A stretch of 35,474 nt of DNA from Bacteroidales bacterium (GTDB lineage: Bacteria; Bacteroidota; Bacteroidia; Bacteroidales; UBA3824). Below, piece by piece: positions 1-7,597 of the stretch. The translations under genes were made by a program, and so were the position numbers. The stretch is from NCBI GenBank assembly GCA_024413595.1, contig JAKSUC010000035.1:1-35474 (forward strand), read 5' to 3'. Below the pieces are notes generated by a model that saw only the letters and a list, made by a program, of their open reading frames with translations, made no database searches and had not been told where the DNA came from. Position 1 is the stretch's first letter, and each line of letters begins with the position of its first letter.

Positions 1-8
1 TAATTTTG
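1..8 (+). promoter_or_regulatory. Bacteroidetes -7 promoter box (TAATTTTG)
   Basis: Exact match to the Bacteroidetes sigma-factor -7 consensus TAnnTTTG, 27 bases ahead of the ATG at 36. The -33 element would lie outside the window. The box contains the TTG at 6 that opens the longest reading frame, so that TTG is unlikely to be the start codon. Confidence 0.6.
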
Positions 9-35
9 CGCGTTAAATTCCTAAACCACATTAAA

Positions 36-1640
36 ATGAGTGTGAAAAGTTTAAATTCTTTATGTATAATTGCATTATTGACAGGTTCAGCTTGTAATTC
101 TGTTGCTAATAATAATCAAAATTCAATTGATGATGATTCATCAAAAACTGTAATGATTGATTCATCAAAAATAGAAGTTGTTTCAACTCCCAAATTTTTA
201 CCTGATACAATGTTTGCTTCTGCAAATGTTTTGGAATTTAAGGTTGAAACTAAACTTGAATCTTCTGGAGAATTAAATTTTGTTGAAGATTTGTATCGTA
301 ATACACCTGGTATTTTTACATTTAGAGCTAATCTTTATCGCGATGCCGATATGGGTGGTAAAATTACAGGAACTCCTACAACTATCGAAAAGGTTTGGAG
401 TTTTACTACAGATTATGATTCTCAACCTACAAAATATGGAACATGGGGCGGCGGTAGCGGTTGGACTGGTCAACCTATTTATGTGAAATGGACCGATGAA
501 CAAGTAGAACATTTTAAACAAACGTCAAAAGGTTTAACTTCAGAATTTTCAAACGAAGAAATTATATTTGGTTCGCTTTGTAGCAAGGTTTATTTCTTAA
601 ATCCTAATACAGGTAAACCTTCAAGAACTAAACTCGATGCAGGAAATACTATTAAAGGAACAGGAAGTATCGACCCAGAATATTATAATTATTATTTAGG
701 ACAAGGCGTTCCATGTCGCACACCATTTGGCTGTATGGTTTATGATTTAGAAAAACATGAACGTACCTTTATGTATGGACAAGATCCGGGAGCTTGGCGT
801 GCTTGGGGTGCATACGATTCTTCACCTGTTGATGTAGGAGGCTTTTTAATTTGGCCAGGTGAAAATGGTTCTGTTTATAAATATGTTAGAGAACAAGGAA
901 ATATAAAACTTCATAGCGTATTAAGATATAAAGTGAAAGGCCGTAATGCACCAGGAATAGAGTCAAGTATTTGTGTTTATAACAATTATGGATATTTTTG
1001 TGACAATCATGGAAATGTAATTTGTATAAATTTAAATACAATGAAACCCGTATGGCGTTATGATAATCATGATGATTCAGATGGAACAGTGGTATGTCGT
1101 CCCGAAAATGGTACACCTTATATATATACAGCAAGCGAAGTAGATAAACAAGGATTTAGTGGAACATGTTATTTTGTAAAACTCAATGGCGTAGATGGAA
1201 GTGTAGTGTGGGAAACAAAAATACCATGTAAACGCACAGGAACAAGTGGTCATACACTTGATGGAGGTATGTATTGTACACCATTAGTAGGTAAAGGAAA
1301 TTGTGATGGAATGTTGTTTGCCAATATTTGTAGAAATAGTGCCGGAAAATCTAATGGAGAATTTACTGCAATAAGTACCGAAGATGGAAGTATAATTTAT
1401 GCCAAACCCTTAAAACAATTTGCATGGTCATCACCAGTGGCATTTTATAACGAAAATGATGAGGCATTTATATTTACAGGTGATGCTTCGGGCAATGCTT
1501 ATTTGTTTAATGGAAAAACAGGCGAACAAATATTTACCAAAGTTATGGCAAATAATTTTGAGTCGTCACCAGTAGTAATAGGTAATAGCGCCATAGTAGG
1601 ATCAAGAATAAACGGAATTCATAAATTTGTAATCAAATAA
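36..1640 (+). CDS. PQQ-type beta-propeller lipoprotein
   Basis: A 534-residue exported protein. The ATG at 36 gives a short basic N-terminus, a hydrophobic stretch and a relaxed lipobox ending in Cys20, followed by a polar Asn/Asp-rich linker, so a lipid-anchored envelope protein is expected. An in-frame TTG at 6 would extend the protein by 10 residues but lies in the promoter box. The body has repeated beta-strand blades with the Trp/Gly pattern of PQQ-like propellers (VWRYDN, VVWETK, FTGDASGNAYLFNGKTGEQ). I see no methanol-dehydrogenase active-site signature, so it is more likely a binding or scaffold propeller (BamB-like fold) than a PQQ enzyme. It is followed 17 bases later by the LysM esterase gene on the same strand, suggesting co-transcription. 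Ligand unknown. Confidence 0.75.
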   Translation: MSVKSLNSLCIIALLTGSACNSVANNNQNSIDDDSSKTVMIDSSKIEVVSTPKFLPDTMFASANVLEFKVETKLESSGELNFVEDLYRNTPGIFTFRANLYRDADMGGKITGTPTTIEKVWSFTTDYDSQPTKYGTWGGGSGWTGQPIYVKWTDEQVEHFKQTSKGLTSEFSNEEIIFGSLCSKVYFLNPNTGKPSRTKLDAGNTIKGTGSIDPEYYNYYLGQGVPCRTPFGCMVYDLEKHERTFMYGQDPGAWRAWGAYDSSPVDVGGFLIWPGENGSVYKYVREQGNIKLHSVLRYKVKGRNAPGIESSICVYNNYGYFCDNHGNVICINLNTMKPVWRYDNHDDSDGTVVCRPENGTPYIYTASEVDKQGFSGTCYFVKLNGVDGSVVWETKIPCKRTGTSGHTLDGGMYCTPLVGKGNCDGMLFANICRNSAGKSNGEFTAISTEDGSIIYAKPLKQFAWSSPVAFYNENDEAFIFTGDASGNAYLFNGKTGEQIFTKVMANNFESSPVVIGNSAIVGSRINGIHKFVIK

Positions 1641-1657
1641 AAACAAAATATCAAACA

Positions 1658-2737
1658 ATGAGATATTTAACATTAATTTTATTATTATCGATTTCAATAT
1701 TAAAAGTCTCAGCCCAATCCACAATGGAAGCAGTAAGAGATGTAGTAGAAAATGGCTATAATTTTTGGATATATACCCCTCAAAGTTATTATCATGAAAT
1801 AGAAACCACCACCATATCAATAGATGATTCCATAGCATTTGAACAACGCTATGGAGTTGTACCAGTAGATACAGTAAATCCAAAACCATTAGTAATATTT
1901 TTACATGGTGCAAGTTTGTGTGGGTATGATTTAAATCGAGTACGTCGTTATGGATGTTTAGATGCAGTAAAACGCGGCGTAAATATTGATGCCGTAATAT
2001 TAGCCCCACAAAATCCTGGAGGTGCATGGAGTCCATCAAAATTAATGAATATTGTAGATTGGGTAAAAGAAAATTATAGTATAGATACAAACAGAGTTTA
2101 TGTATTAGGAATGAGTCTTGGAGGCTATGGCACAATGGATTTGGCAGGAACATATCCCGAAAAAATAACCGCCGCTATAGCCATGTGTGGAGGATCTACA
2201 TTAAGCAATGTAAATGGATTAGGCAAATTGCCATTATGGATAATTCATGGAACAGCCGATAGGGCAGTACCCATAAAATATTCACAAGACGTTGTAGAAA
2301 AATTAGTAGCTGAAAATAATGATACGTTGTTGATGTATAATTGGTTGACAGGAGCTTCACATTCTGCATTGGCACGATTGTTTTATATTGATAAAACTTA
2401 CGATTGGTTGTTTAGTCATTCGCTTGAAGATAGTTCTAGATATGTGAATAGAGATTTTGATGTTTCGATGAATGATATTAAAAATGCTTATTCTCATTTA
2501 AAAAAAGATTTAAATTCATTTGCAGTTGTTGACACAGCATCTTCAAAAACTATTTCAGATTTAATAGCAAAAGAATTTGTTAATTGTTCAACATATACAA
2601 TAAAACAAGGAGATACATTAATAGGTATATCTAAAAAAACAAGAACTTCGGTTAGTACATTATGCGCATTAAATAATATGTCTAAATCTTCTGTTCTAAG
2701 AATTGGTAAAAAACTTAGGATAAAAGCAGGAAAATGA
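1658..2737 (+). CDS. Secreted alpha/beta-hydrolase (esterase/PHB-depolymerase-like) with C-terminal LysM domain
   Basis: A 359-residue protein with a Sec signal peptide (residues 1-20, ending VSAQ). The hydrolase fold spans about 30-255: the oxyanion region FLHGAS (81-86), nucleophile elbow GMSLGGYG with Ser153, Asp201 in HGTADRAVP and His235 in GASHSA make a complete catalytic triad. This resembles dienelactone-hydrolase/PHB-depolymerase-type esterases, including xylan acetyl/feruloyl esterases of Bacteroidetes. Residues about 312-356 form a LysM domain (YTIKQGDTLIGISKKTRTS...), which binds N-acetylglucosamine glycans such as peptidoglycan. The combination suggests an esterase held at the cell wall and acting on an acylated glycan; that is inference. 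It lies 17 bases after the propeller lipoprotein. Confidence 0.8.
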   Translation: MRYLTLILLLSISILKVSAQSTMEAVRDVVENGYNFWIYTPQSYYHEIETTTISIDDSIAFEQRYGVVPVDTVNPKPLVIFLHGASLCGYDLNRVRRYGCLDAVKRGVNIDAVILAPQNPGGAWSPSKLMNIVDWVKENYSIDTNRVYVLGMSLGGYGTMDLAGTYPEKITAAIAMCGGSTLSNVNGLGKLPLWIIHGTADRAVPIKYSQDVVEKLVAENNDTLLMYNWLTGASHSALARLFYIDKTYDWLFSHSLEDSSRYVNRDFDVSMNDIKNAYSHLKKDLNSFAVVDTASSKTISDLIAKEFVNCSTYTIKQGDTLIGISKKTRTSVSTLCALNNMSKSSVLRIGKKLRIKAGK

Positions 2738-2789
2738 TATTTAAAATAGAATAATTTTAAATTACAAGTTCAATAATCAAAAATGAAAC

Positions 2790-3839
2790 ATGAAAAAAAT
2801 TTTATATCTATTAATAGTCATATTCATTTTTGAAGGGTGTAGTAATAATCAAACCTCATCAATATTAAATCCACAACCTTCAGTATATTATTGGCAAACA
2901 ATTTTTAATTTAGATAGTTTAGAAAATCAATTTATTGTTGATCATAATATCAAAAAAATGTATCTAAGATATTTTGATATAACAATAAAAAAAGAATTTG
3001 ATAAGTTATTGCCCAATGCAACTATACAATTTAAAAGTCCAATACCTAAAGATATAGAGATAATACCCACAATATTTATAACAGAAAATTGTTTACATAG
3101 AAATATAGATTCAATATCAAATTTATTGGTGGATAGAATAATTAAAATATCCACAGTAAATCATATTGATTCAATAAAAGAAATCCAAATAGATTGTGAT
3201 TGGACATCAAAATCACAAGAAAAATATTTTAATTTTTTATCAAAGATTAAAGATTATGCTTTAAACAAAAACATAAAATTGTCAGTAACAATTCGTTTGC
3301 ATCAATTGTCAATGACACCTCCACCTTGTGATTATGGTGTTTTAATGTTGTATAATACGGGTAATTATCGAGATAGAAAATGCGAAAATCCAATATTAAG
3401 TTGGCATGATGTAAAACCATTTTTAAGATATTTAAAAAAATATAAATTGCCAATGTGTGTAGCTTTTCCTAATTTTAAATGGCAATTGTTGTTCAAAAAA
3501 GGAAAATATAGTAATATTTTATATAATGAAAAACTAGAAGATACGTTAATGTATCAGCAAATTGATAGTTTAACTTATAAGGTGATACGAGCTAAAGATA
3601 TTCCAATGTATATGAGCAACGAAGCATTTAATGTATATCTCAATTATGGAGATACAATATTTGTTCGTAAAGCACAATATAATGAAATAATGAAAGTAAA
3701 ATCAGAGTTTTATAAAATAAAACCACAGATATTTACGCAAACAATAATTTATGATTTAAATTCAAATAATATAAATAATCTATACTATAAAGAATATGAA
3801 AAAATCTATAGTTCTAATGTTGATATTGACAATTTTTAG
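2790..3839 (+). CDS. Lipoprotein of a conserved TIM-barrel-like family (DUF3142-like)
   Basis: A 349-residue protein with a lipoprotein signal ending in Cys17 (FEGC). The body carries features I associate with a Bacteroidetes/proteobacterial family of unknown function resembling glycoside-hydrolase barrels: KKMYLRYFD near 55-63, EIQIDCDWT at 131-139, TIRLHQL around 163-170, an MLYNTG strand and VAFPNFKW near 224-231. The regularly spaced strand-end motifs with acidic residues (D135, D137) suit a TIM barrel, but I cannot identify catalytic residues with confidence and no substrate is known. Its 3' end overlaps the next gene by 44 bp. The same two-gene pairing, barrel lipoprotein then Cys/Trp-rich secreted protein, is one I recall from other Bacteroidetes, which supports a joint function. 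Confidence 0.6.
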   Translation: MKKILYLLIVIFIFEGCSNNQTSSILNPQPSVYYWQTIFNLDSLENQFIVDHNIKKMYLRYFDITIKKEFDKLLPNATIQFKSPIPKDIEIIPTIFITENCLHRNIDSISNLLVDRIIKISTVNHIDSIKEIQIDCDWTSKSQEKYFNFLSKIKDYALNKNIKLSVTIRLHQLSMTPPPCDYGVLMLYNTGNYRDRKCENPILSWHDVKPFLRYLKKYKLPMCVAFPNFKWQLLFKKGKYSNILYNEKLEDTLMYQQIDSLTYKVIRAKDIPMYMSNEAFNVYLNYGDTIFVRKAQYNEIMKVKSEFYKIKPQIFTQTIIYDLNSNNINNLYYKEYEKIYSSNVDIDNF

Positions 3840-5838
3840 TTGTAAAATATCAAAAGCCTGTTGGGAACAACAAACAATAAATTATTATATGTATCGAGTT
3901 ATGGGAGTATCTTCCGATGATTCAGGTATATCACCATTTAATGAATTTTGGAAAAATTATCTTGGCAAAGATTTAAGTACATGGGATTTAAATTCACTAT
4001 GTCATTATTCAATAGAAGAATTTTATGAAGATAGAGATCAAGGAAAAAGTAATAATGAAATAATAAATCTTGCATTAACTAATAAAGATGACGAAATGAT
4101 AAATTATCTATTAAACTTGATAACTTATTATGATGTTATCGATCAATTATATAATACATGGAATTATCCATCAGAAGATGAAGCAAAAGAGTTGAAAGAT
4201 AAATTTAATTCGATATATGAAACATCTAAAAATTATTCAGGCAAATTAAAAGATAGATATACATTAATGTCTATGAGATGTTTGTTTCAATTAGAAAAAT
4301 ATGCCGAAGTAGAAAAACTTTGGCTTTCAGAAGGAATAAAAGCAGAAGATAATGCTTGTAAACAAACAATGAAAGCATTATATGCCGGATCACTTTATCA
4401 TCAGAAAAAAGTTGATGCAGCACTTGAAATTTTTGTTCAATTAAATGATATTCAAAGTATAAAGTTTTGTACAAATGAAAATCGTAATTTAAAAGGTATT
4501 CAAGAAACATATAACAAAAATCATAATCATGTGGTATTGCCATTTTTGATTCAAGATTTTGTAAATATGACTCAAGAAACCAATGATGAGGATTATGGTC
4601 GTCCATCAGATTTTCATTCAATAGAAAACAAAGAAGCAAAAGATTTTGTAGTTTTTGCAAATCAAGTGGCAGATTCAAAAGCAACCAACGATCCTGTTAT
4701 GTGGAAATCTGCAGCTGCAATGGTTGATTATTTATTAGGCAATTATGATAATGCTAAAAAAGAAATTGATGCAGCTATGAATTTGCAAGGTTCTGAAGTG
4801 ACAAAAGATAATGCACGTGCAATTAAATTGTTGGTTTATACCCGAAATATGAATTACACAACAGCAAATAGTAATTATTTATTAAACGAATTTAAATGGT
4901 TAGATACAAAATCAAAAACTGATAGTTATTTTAGATGTGCTACTGTTAGAATTGTTTTTCAAAATCTAATACCTGCCAACAAAGACAATAATACTAATTT
5001 AGCATTTTTATTAAATAGTGTATTTGGAAAGTATGAATATGGTTTTGAAGACCATTTATCAGGACAAGAAATGGAAAATGTTTATAATTATGTTTCTAAT
5101 CCTAAAAAAGTAACTCCATTTGAAAGTTGGTTGATTTCAAAACTAGAAATATCACAAGATTATTATTTCGACAATATAGGAACCAAATACTTAAGTGAAC
5201 ACAATTTATCAAAAGCAGAAACATATTTATCAAAAGTAAAATTAGATTATTATCGTAGTCATTATTATGCAAATCTTATGGCATTACGCGATTATAATGT
5301 AGAAAGATGGTTTACAAATCAAGTAGTATCTTCAGAAGATGAATATTCAGATGATGTTAGAAAAGGATTGTTAGAAAATCAACGTTATAAATATTGTAAA
5401 GAATTACAATTAAAATTATTACAATACAACAACGCTTCAGAAAATAACAAATATGAATTAGCATATCAATTAGGAGTTATGTATCAACAAGCATCACAAT
5501 GGGGCAATTGTTGGTATTTGCTACATGATACCTGGTCGGTAGGAGGTTTAAAATATAGCAAAAACGAAATAGATTTTGAAGCCAAAGCATTAGAATATCT
5601 TAATATTGCAACACAAACTACAGATGCAGAATTATTGGGAAATGCAAAATATGCTATTTTGTGGATAAATCGTCAAAAACTAAATGATGAATATAGTTTT
5701 ACCGATAAAGATCAAGAAGCAATTGAAAATTCATTAAAATCAGTAGGAGATTATATTCAAAAATATGGTTCTATAAATCAAATGGAAAATTGCGATGTGA
5801 TAATAGGATATGTTAGAGGACAAATGGAAGATAACTAA
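3796..5838 (+). CDS. Large secreted protein of unknown function, partner of the barrel lipoprotein
   Basis: A 680-residue protein. The N-terminus is a clear signal peptide (MKKSIVLMLILTIFSC..., likely cut after Ala21 just before CWEQQ); a lipobox at Cys16 is possible but poor. The mature protein begins with the Cys-Trp motif and a Tyr-rich segment, then is largely alpha-helical with TPR-like helix pairs (for example YAGSLYHQKKVDAALEIF and YLLGNYDNAKKEIDAAM), including YLSEHNLSKAETYLSKV near 465-480. No enzymatic motif is visible. The start overlaps the previous coding region by 44 bp in another frame, so the two are almost certainly translated from one transcript. The ATG at 3796 is preferred because it is the only one giving a normal charged signal-peptide n-region. 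The gene ends just before a strong bidirectional terminator. Confidence 0.6.
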   Translation: MKKSIVLMLILTIFSCKISKACWEQQTINYYMYRVMGVSSDDSGISPFNEFWKNYLGKDLSTWDLNSLCHYSIEEFYEDRDQGKSNNEIINLALTNKDDEMINYLLNLITYYDVIDQLYNTWNYPSEDEAKELKDKFNSIYETSKNYSGKLKDRYTLMSMRCLFQLEKYAEVEKLWLSEGIKAEDNACKQTMKALYAGSLYHQKKVDAALEIFVQLNDIQSIKFCTNENRNLKGIQETYNKNHNHVVLPFLIQDFVNMTQETNDEDYGRPSDFHSIENKEAKDFVVFANQVADSKATNDPVMWKSAAAMVDYLLGNYDNAKKEIDAAMNLQGSEVTKDNARAIKLLVYTRNMNYTTANSNYLLNEFKWLDTKSKTDSYFRCATVRIVFQNLIPANKDNNTNLAFLLNSVFGKYEYGFEDHLSGQEMENVYNYVSNPKKVTPFESWLISKLEISQDYYFDNIGTKYLSEHNLSKAETYLSKVKLDYYRSHYYANLMALRDYNVERWFTNQVVSSEDEYSDDVRKGLLENQRYKYCKELQLKLLQYNNASENNKYELAYQLGVMYQQASQWGNCWYLLHDTWSVGGLKYSKNEIDFEAKALEYLNIATQTTDAELLGNAKYAILWINRQKLNDEYSFTDKDQEAIENSLKSVGDYIQKYGSINQMENCDVIIGYVRGQMEDN

Positions 5839-5841
5839 ATA

Positions 5842-5876
5842 AAAAAAGGAGAGTAAAATATTTACTCTCCTTTTTT
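5842..5876. terminator. Bidirectional intrinsic terminator
   Basis: Arms 5842-5857 and 5861-5876 pair perfectly over 16 bp (core GGAGAGTAAA) around a 3-base loop, with A- and T-runs on both flanks. It lies between the convergent ends of the 680-aa protein gene (+) and the HerA-like gene (-) and can serve both. Confidence 0.9.
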
Positions 5877-5888
5877 ATTATAAATTAT

Positions 5889-7460
5889 CTATTTAAAAAT
5901 ACTTTTTAGAATAGAACCTAAAATACTACTACTGCTTGATGATTTTTTAGAAGAAGTCGACTTTTTAGAACTACCACCAGTAATACCTTTTGCCATAGAT
6001 TTACCAAGATTACGAGCAAAACTTGTTCCCGCAGTTGTAATCAAAGTTCCAAAAACGGTACGTTTAAAATTACTAGAAGAAGATTTTTTCTCTTTAGCTT
6101 TTTCTTTCTCTTTTTTAGCTTTTTCTTTTTCCTTTTCTTCTTTTAAACGTTGTTTTTCAGCTTCTTTTTCAGCCTCTTCTTGTGCCGCAGTAATCACTTC
6201 ATATGCACTTTCACGATCAAAGAATTTTTCATATTCTTTAATTTTAGAAGGAACAGATTTTCTAATAGCGTCACGTTGTTGATCAGTAACAGCTCCAATT
6301 TGACTTAAAGGAAACAAAATTTTTGCTTTTTGAACCATTGTAGGAGAACCTTTAATGTCAAGGAAAGAAACAAGAGCTTCACCAGTTCCTAAATTTGTGA
6401 TGGCTTCAGTTGTATCGAAAGCAGGATTAGCTCTAAAAGTTTGAGCCGCAGCTCTCACCGCTTTTTGATCTTTAGGAGTAAAAGCACGTAAAGCATGTTG
6501 TACTCTATTTCCAAGTTGCCCTAAAATATCGTCAGGAATATCAGCCGGCGATTGAGAAATAAAATAAATACCAACACCTTTAGATCTAATTAAGCGAATA
6601 ATTTGTTCCATCTTTTCAACTAAAGCTTTAGATGTACCATCAAACAACATATGAGCTTCGTCAAAGAAGAATACAAGTTTTGGTAATTCCATATCACCCA
6701 CTTCTGGCAAACGAGAATATAATTCAGTCATTAACCAAAGTAAAAATGTGGAATATAATTTAGGATGCATCATTAATTTGTCAGCAGCCAATACATTAAC
6801 AACGCCATAACCTTTATCAGTATCAATTAAATCTTCAATATCAAAAGCAGGTTCACCAAAAAATTTATCACCACCTTCGTTTTCAATTGTTAAAATAGCT
6901 CTACTAATTGCGCCAAGACTTGCCGATGAAATATTACCATATTGAGTAGTAAATTTTGAAGTGTTTTGTCCAACAAAATCTATAATAGTACGCAAATCTT
7001 TAGTATCAATAAGGAGCAATTCGTTGTCGTCAGCAATTTTGAAAATAATATTTAAAACACCAGTTTGAGTTTCGTTAAGTTCAAATAAACGAGCCAAAAG
7101 TTGAGGTCCCATTGCTGAAATAGTTGTTCTCATTGGAGTTCCCTGTTCTCCATAAACATCGTAGAAACGAGTAGGACAACTTCTAAATTGAGGATTTTCA
7201 ATGCCAAATTCAGTACAACGTTTTTCAATAAAGCTTGATAAACTTCCCACTTGGCTAATTCCAGATAAATCACCTTTCATGTCGGCTGCAAAACAAGGAA
7301 CGCCTGCTTGTGAAAATGTTTCAGTTAAAACTTGAAGTGTTACAGTTTTACCAGTTCCGGTAGCACCGGCTATAAGTCCATGTCTATTACACATTTTGCC
7401 TATCAAATTGATAGGACCATCTTCGCAATGTGCAACATATAAATTTCCGTTTGAGTACAT
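5889..7460 (-). CDS. HerA-like hexameric ATPase, DUF853/YjgR family
   Basis: A 523-residue P-loop ATPase. Walker A GATGTGKT is at 32-39, immediately after NRHGLIAG, exactly as in E. coli YjgR. DMKGDLSG (60-67), Walker B FFFDEAH (264-270) and a sensor region FISQSPADIPDDILGQLGNR follow. The C-terminus has a Lys/Glu-rich coiled coil followed by a Ser/Lys-rich tail. The longest frame starts at TTG 7508, but that codon lies in a -33 box and a -7 box follows downstream, so the ATG at 7460 is taken; it also matches the short N-terminus usual in the family. Proteins of this type are related to HerA DNA translocases, but the cellular role is not established. No NurA nuclease or defence partner is adjacent. 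Confidence 0.85.
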   Translation of the reverse strand: MYSNGNLYVAHCEDGPINLIGKMCNRHGLIAGATGTGKTVTLQVLTETFSQAGVPCFAADMKGDLSGISQVGSLSSFIEKRCTEFGIENPQFRSCPTRFYDVYGEQGTPMRTTISAMGPQLLARLFELNETQTGVLNIIFKIADDNELLLIDTKDLRTIIDFVGQNTSKFTTQYGNISSASLGAISRAILTIENEGGDKFFGEPAFDIEDLIDTDKGYGVVNVLAADKLMMHPKLYSTFLLWLMTELYSRLPEVGDMELPKLVFFFDEAHMLFDGTSKALVEKMEQIIRLIRSKGVGIYFISQSPADIPDDILGQLGNRVQHALRAFTPKDQKAVRAAAQTFRANPAFDTTEAITNLGTGEALVSFLDIKGSPTMVQKAKILFPLSQIGAVTDQQRDAIRKSVPSKIKEYEKFFDRESAYEVITAAQEEAEKEAEKQRLKEEKEKEKAKKEKEKAKEKKSSSSNFKRTVFGTLITTAGTSFARNLGKSMAKGITGGSSKKSTSSKKSSSSSSILGSILKSIFK

Positions 7461-7477
7461 AGTTGAAACTTTTTCTA

Positions 7478-7509
7478 CAAATTTACAATTATTTTTTGTG
7501 AAAAGCAAA
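7478..7509 (-). promoter_or_regulatory. Promoter of the HerA-like gene (-33 TTTG, -7 TAAATTTG)
   Basis: On the minus strand TAAATTTG (7485-7478) matches the -7 consensus and TTTG (7509-7506) the -33 element, with a 20-bp spacer, the expected Bacteroidetes spacing. Transcription would begin about 10 bases before the ATG at 7460, giving a very short leader and ruling out the upstream TTG start. Confidence 0.7.
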
Positions 7510-7562
7510 TATTTTGGGTGTAAGTAGTGATGTATTAGTTTCGTAAATATAAAAAAAATAAT

Positions 7563-7570
7563 TACGTTTG
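7563..7570 (+). promoter_or_regulatory. -7 promoter box (TACGTTTG) of the GH3 gene
   Basis: Exact TAnnTTTG match 27 bases before the ATG at 7598. A weak -33 candidate (TTTC at 7539) sits 20 bp upstream. Together with the minus-strand promoter at 7478-7509 it makes this a compact divergent promoter region. Confidence 0.55.
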
Positions 7571-7597
7571 TAACACTTAAATCTAATACATTATATC

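Noticed and set aside
273..521. Open frames on both strands inside the propeller gene
   Set aside because: They are shadows of the 534-residue coding frame; composition is typical of a reverse A/T-rich frame, with no motif or start context.
1602..2153. 183-residue minus-strand open frame opposite the esterase gene
   Set aside because: Leu/His-rich translation typical of antisense to coding sequence; the plus-strand gene has full catalytic triad and signal peptide.
4271..4684. 137-residue minus-strand open frame inside the 680-aa gene
   Set aside because: Antisense shadow, no motif, no promoter.
5889..7460. HerA-type defence system
   Set aside because: No SIR2, NurA, DUF4297 or other effector gene is adjacent, and the protein matches the solitary DUF853/YjgR type.
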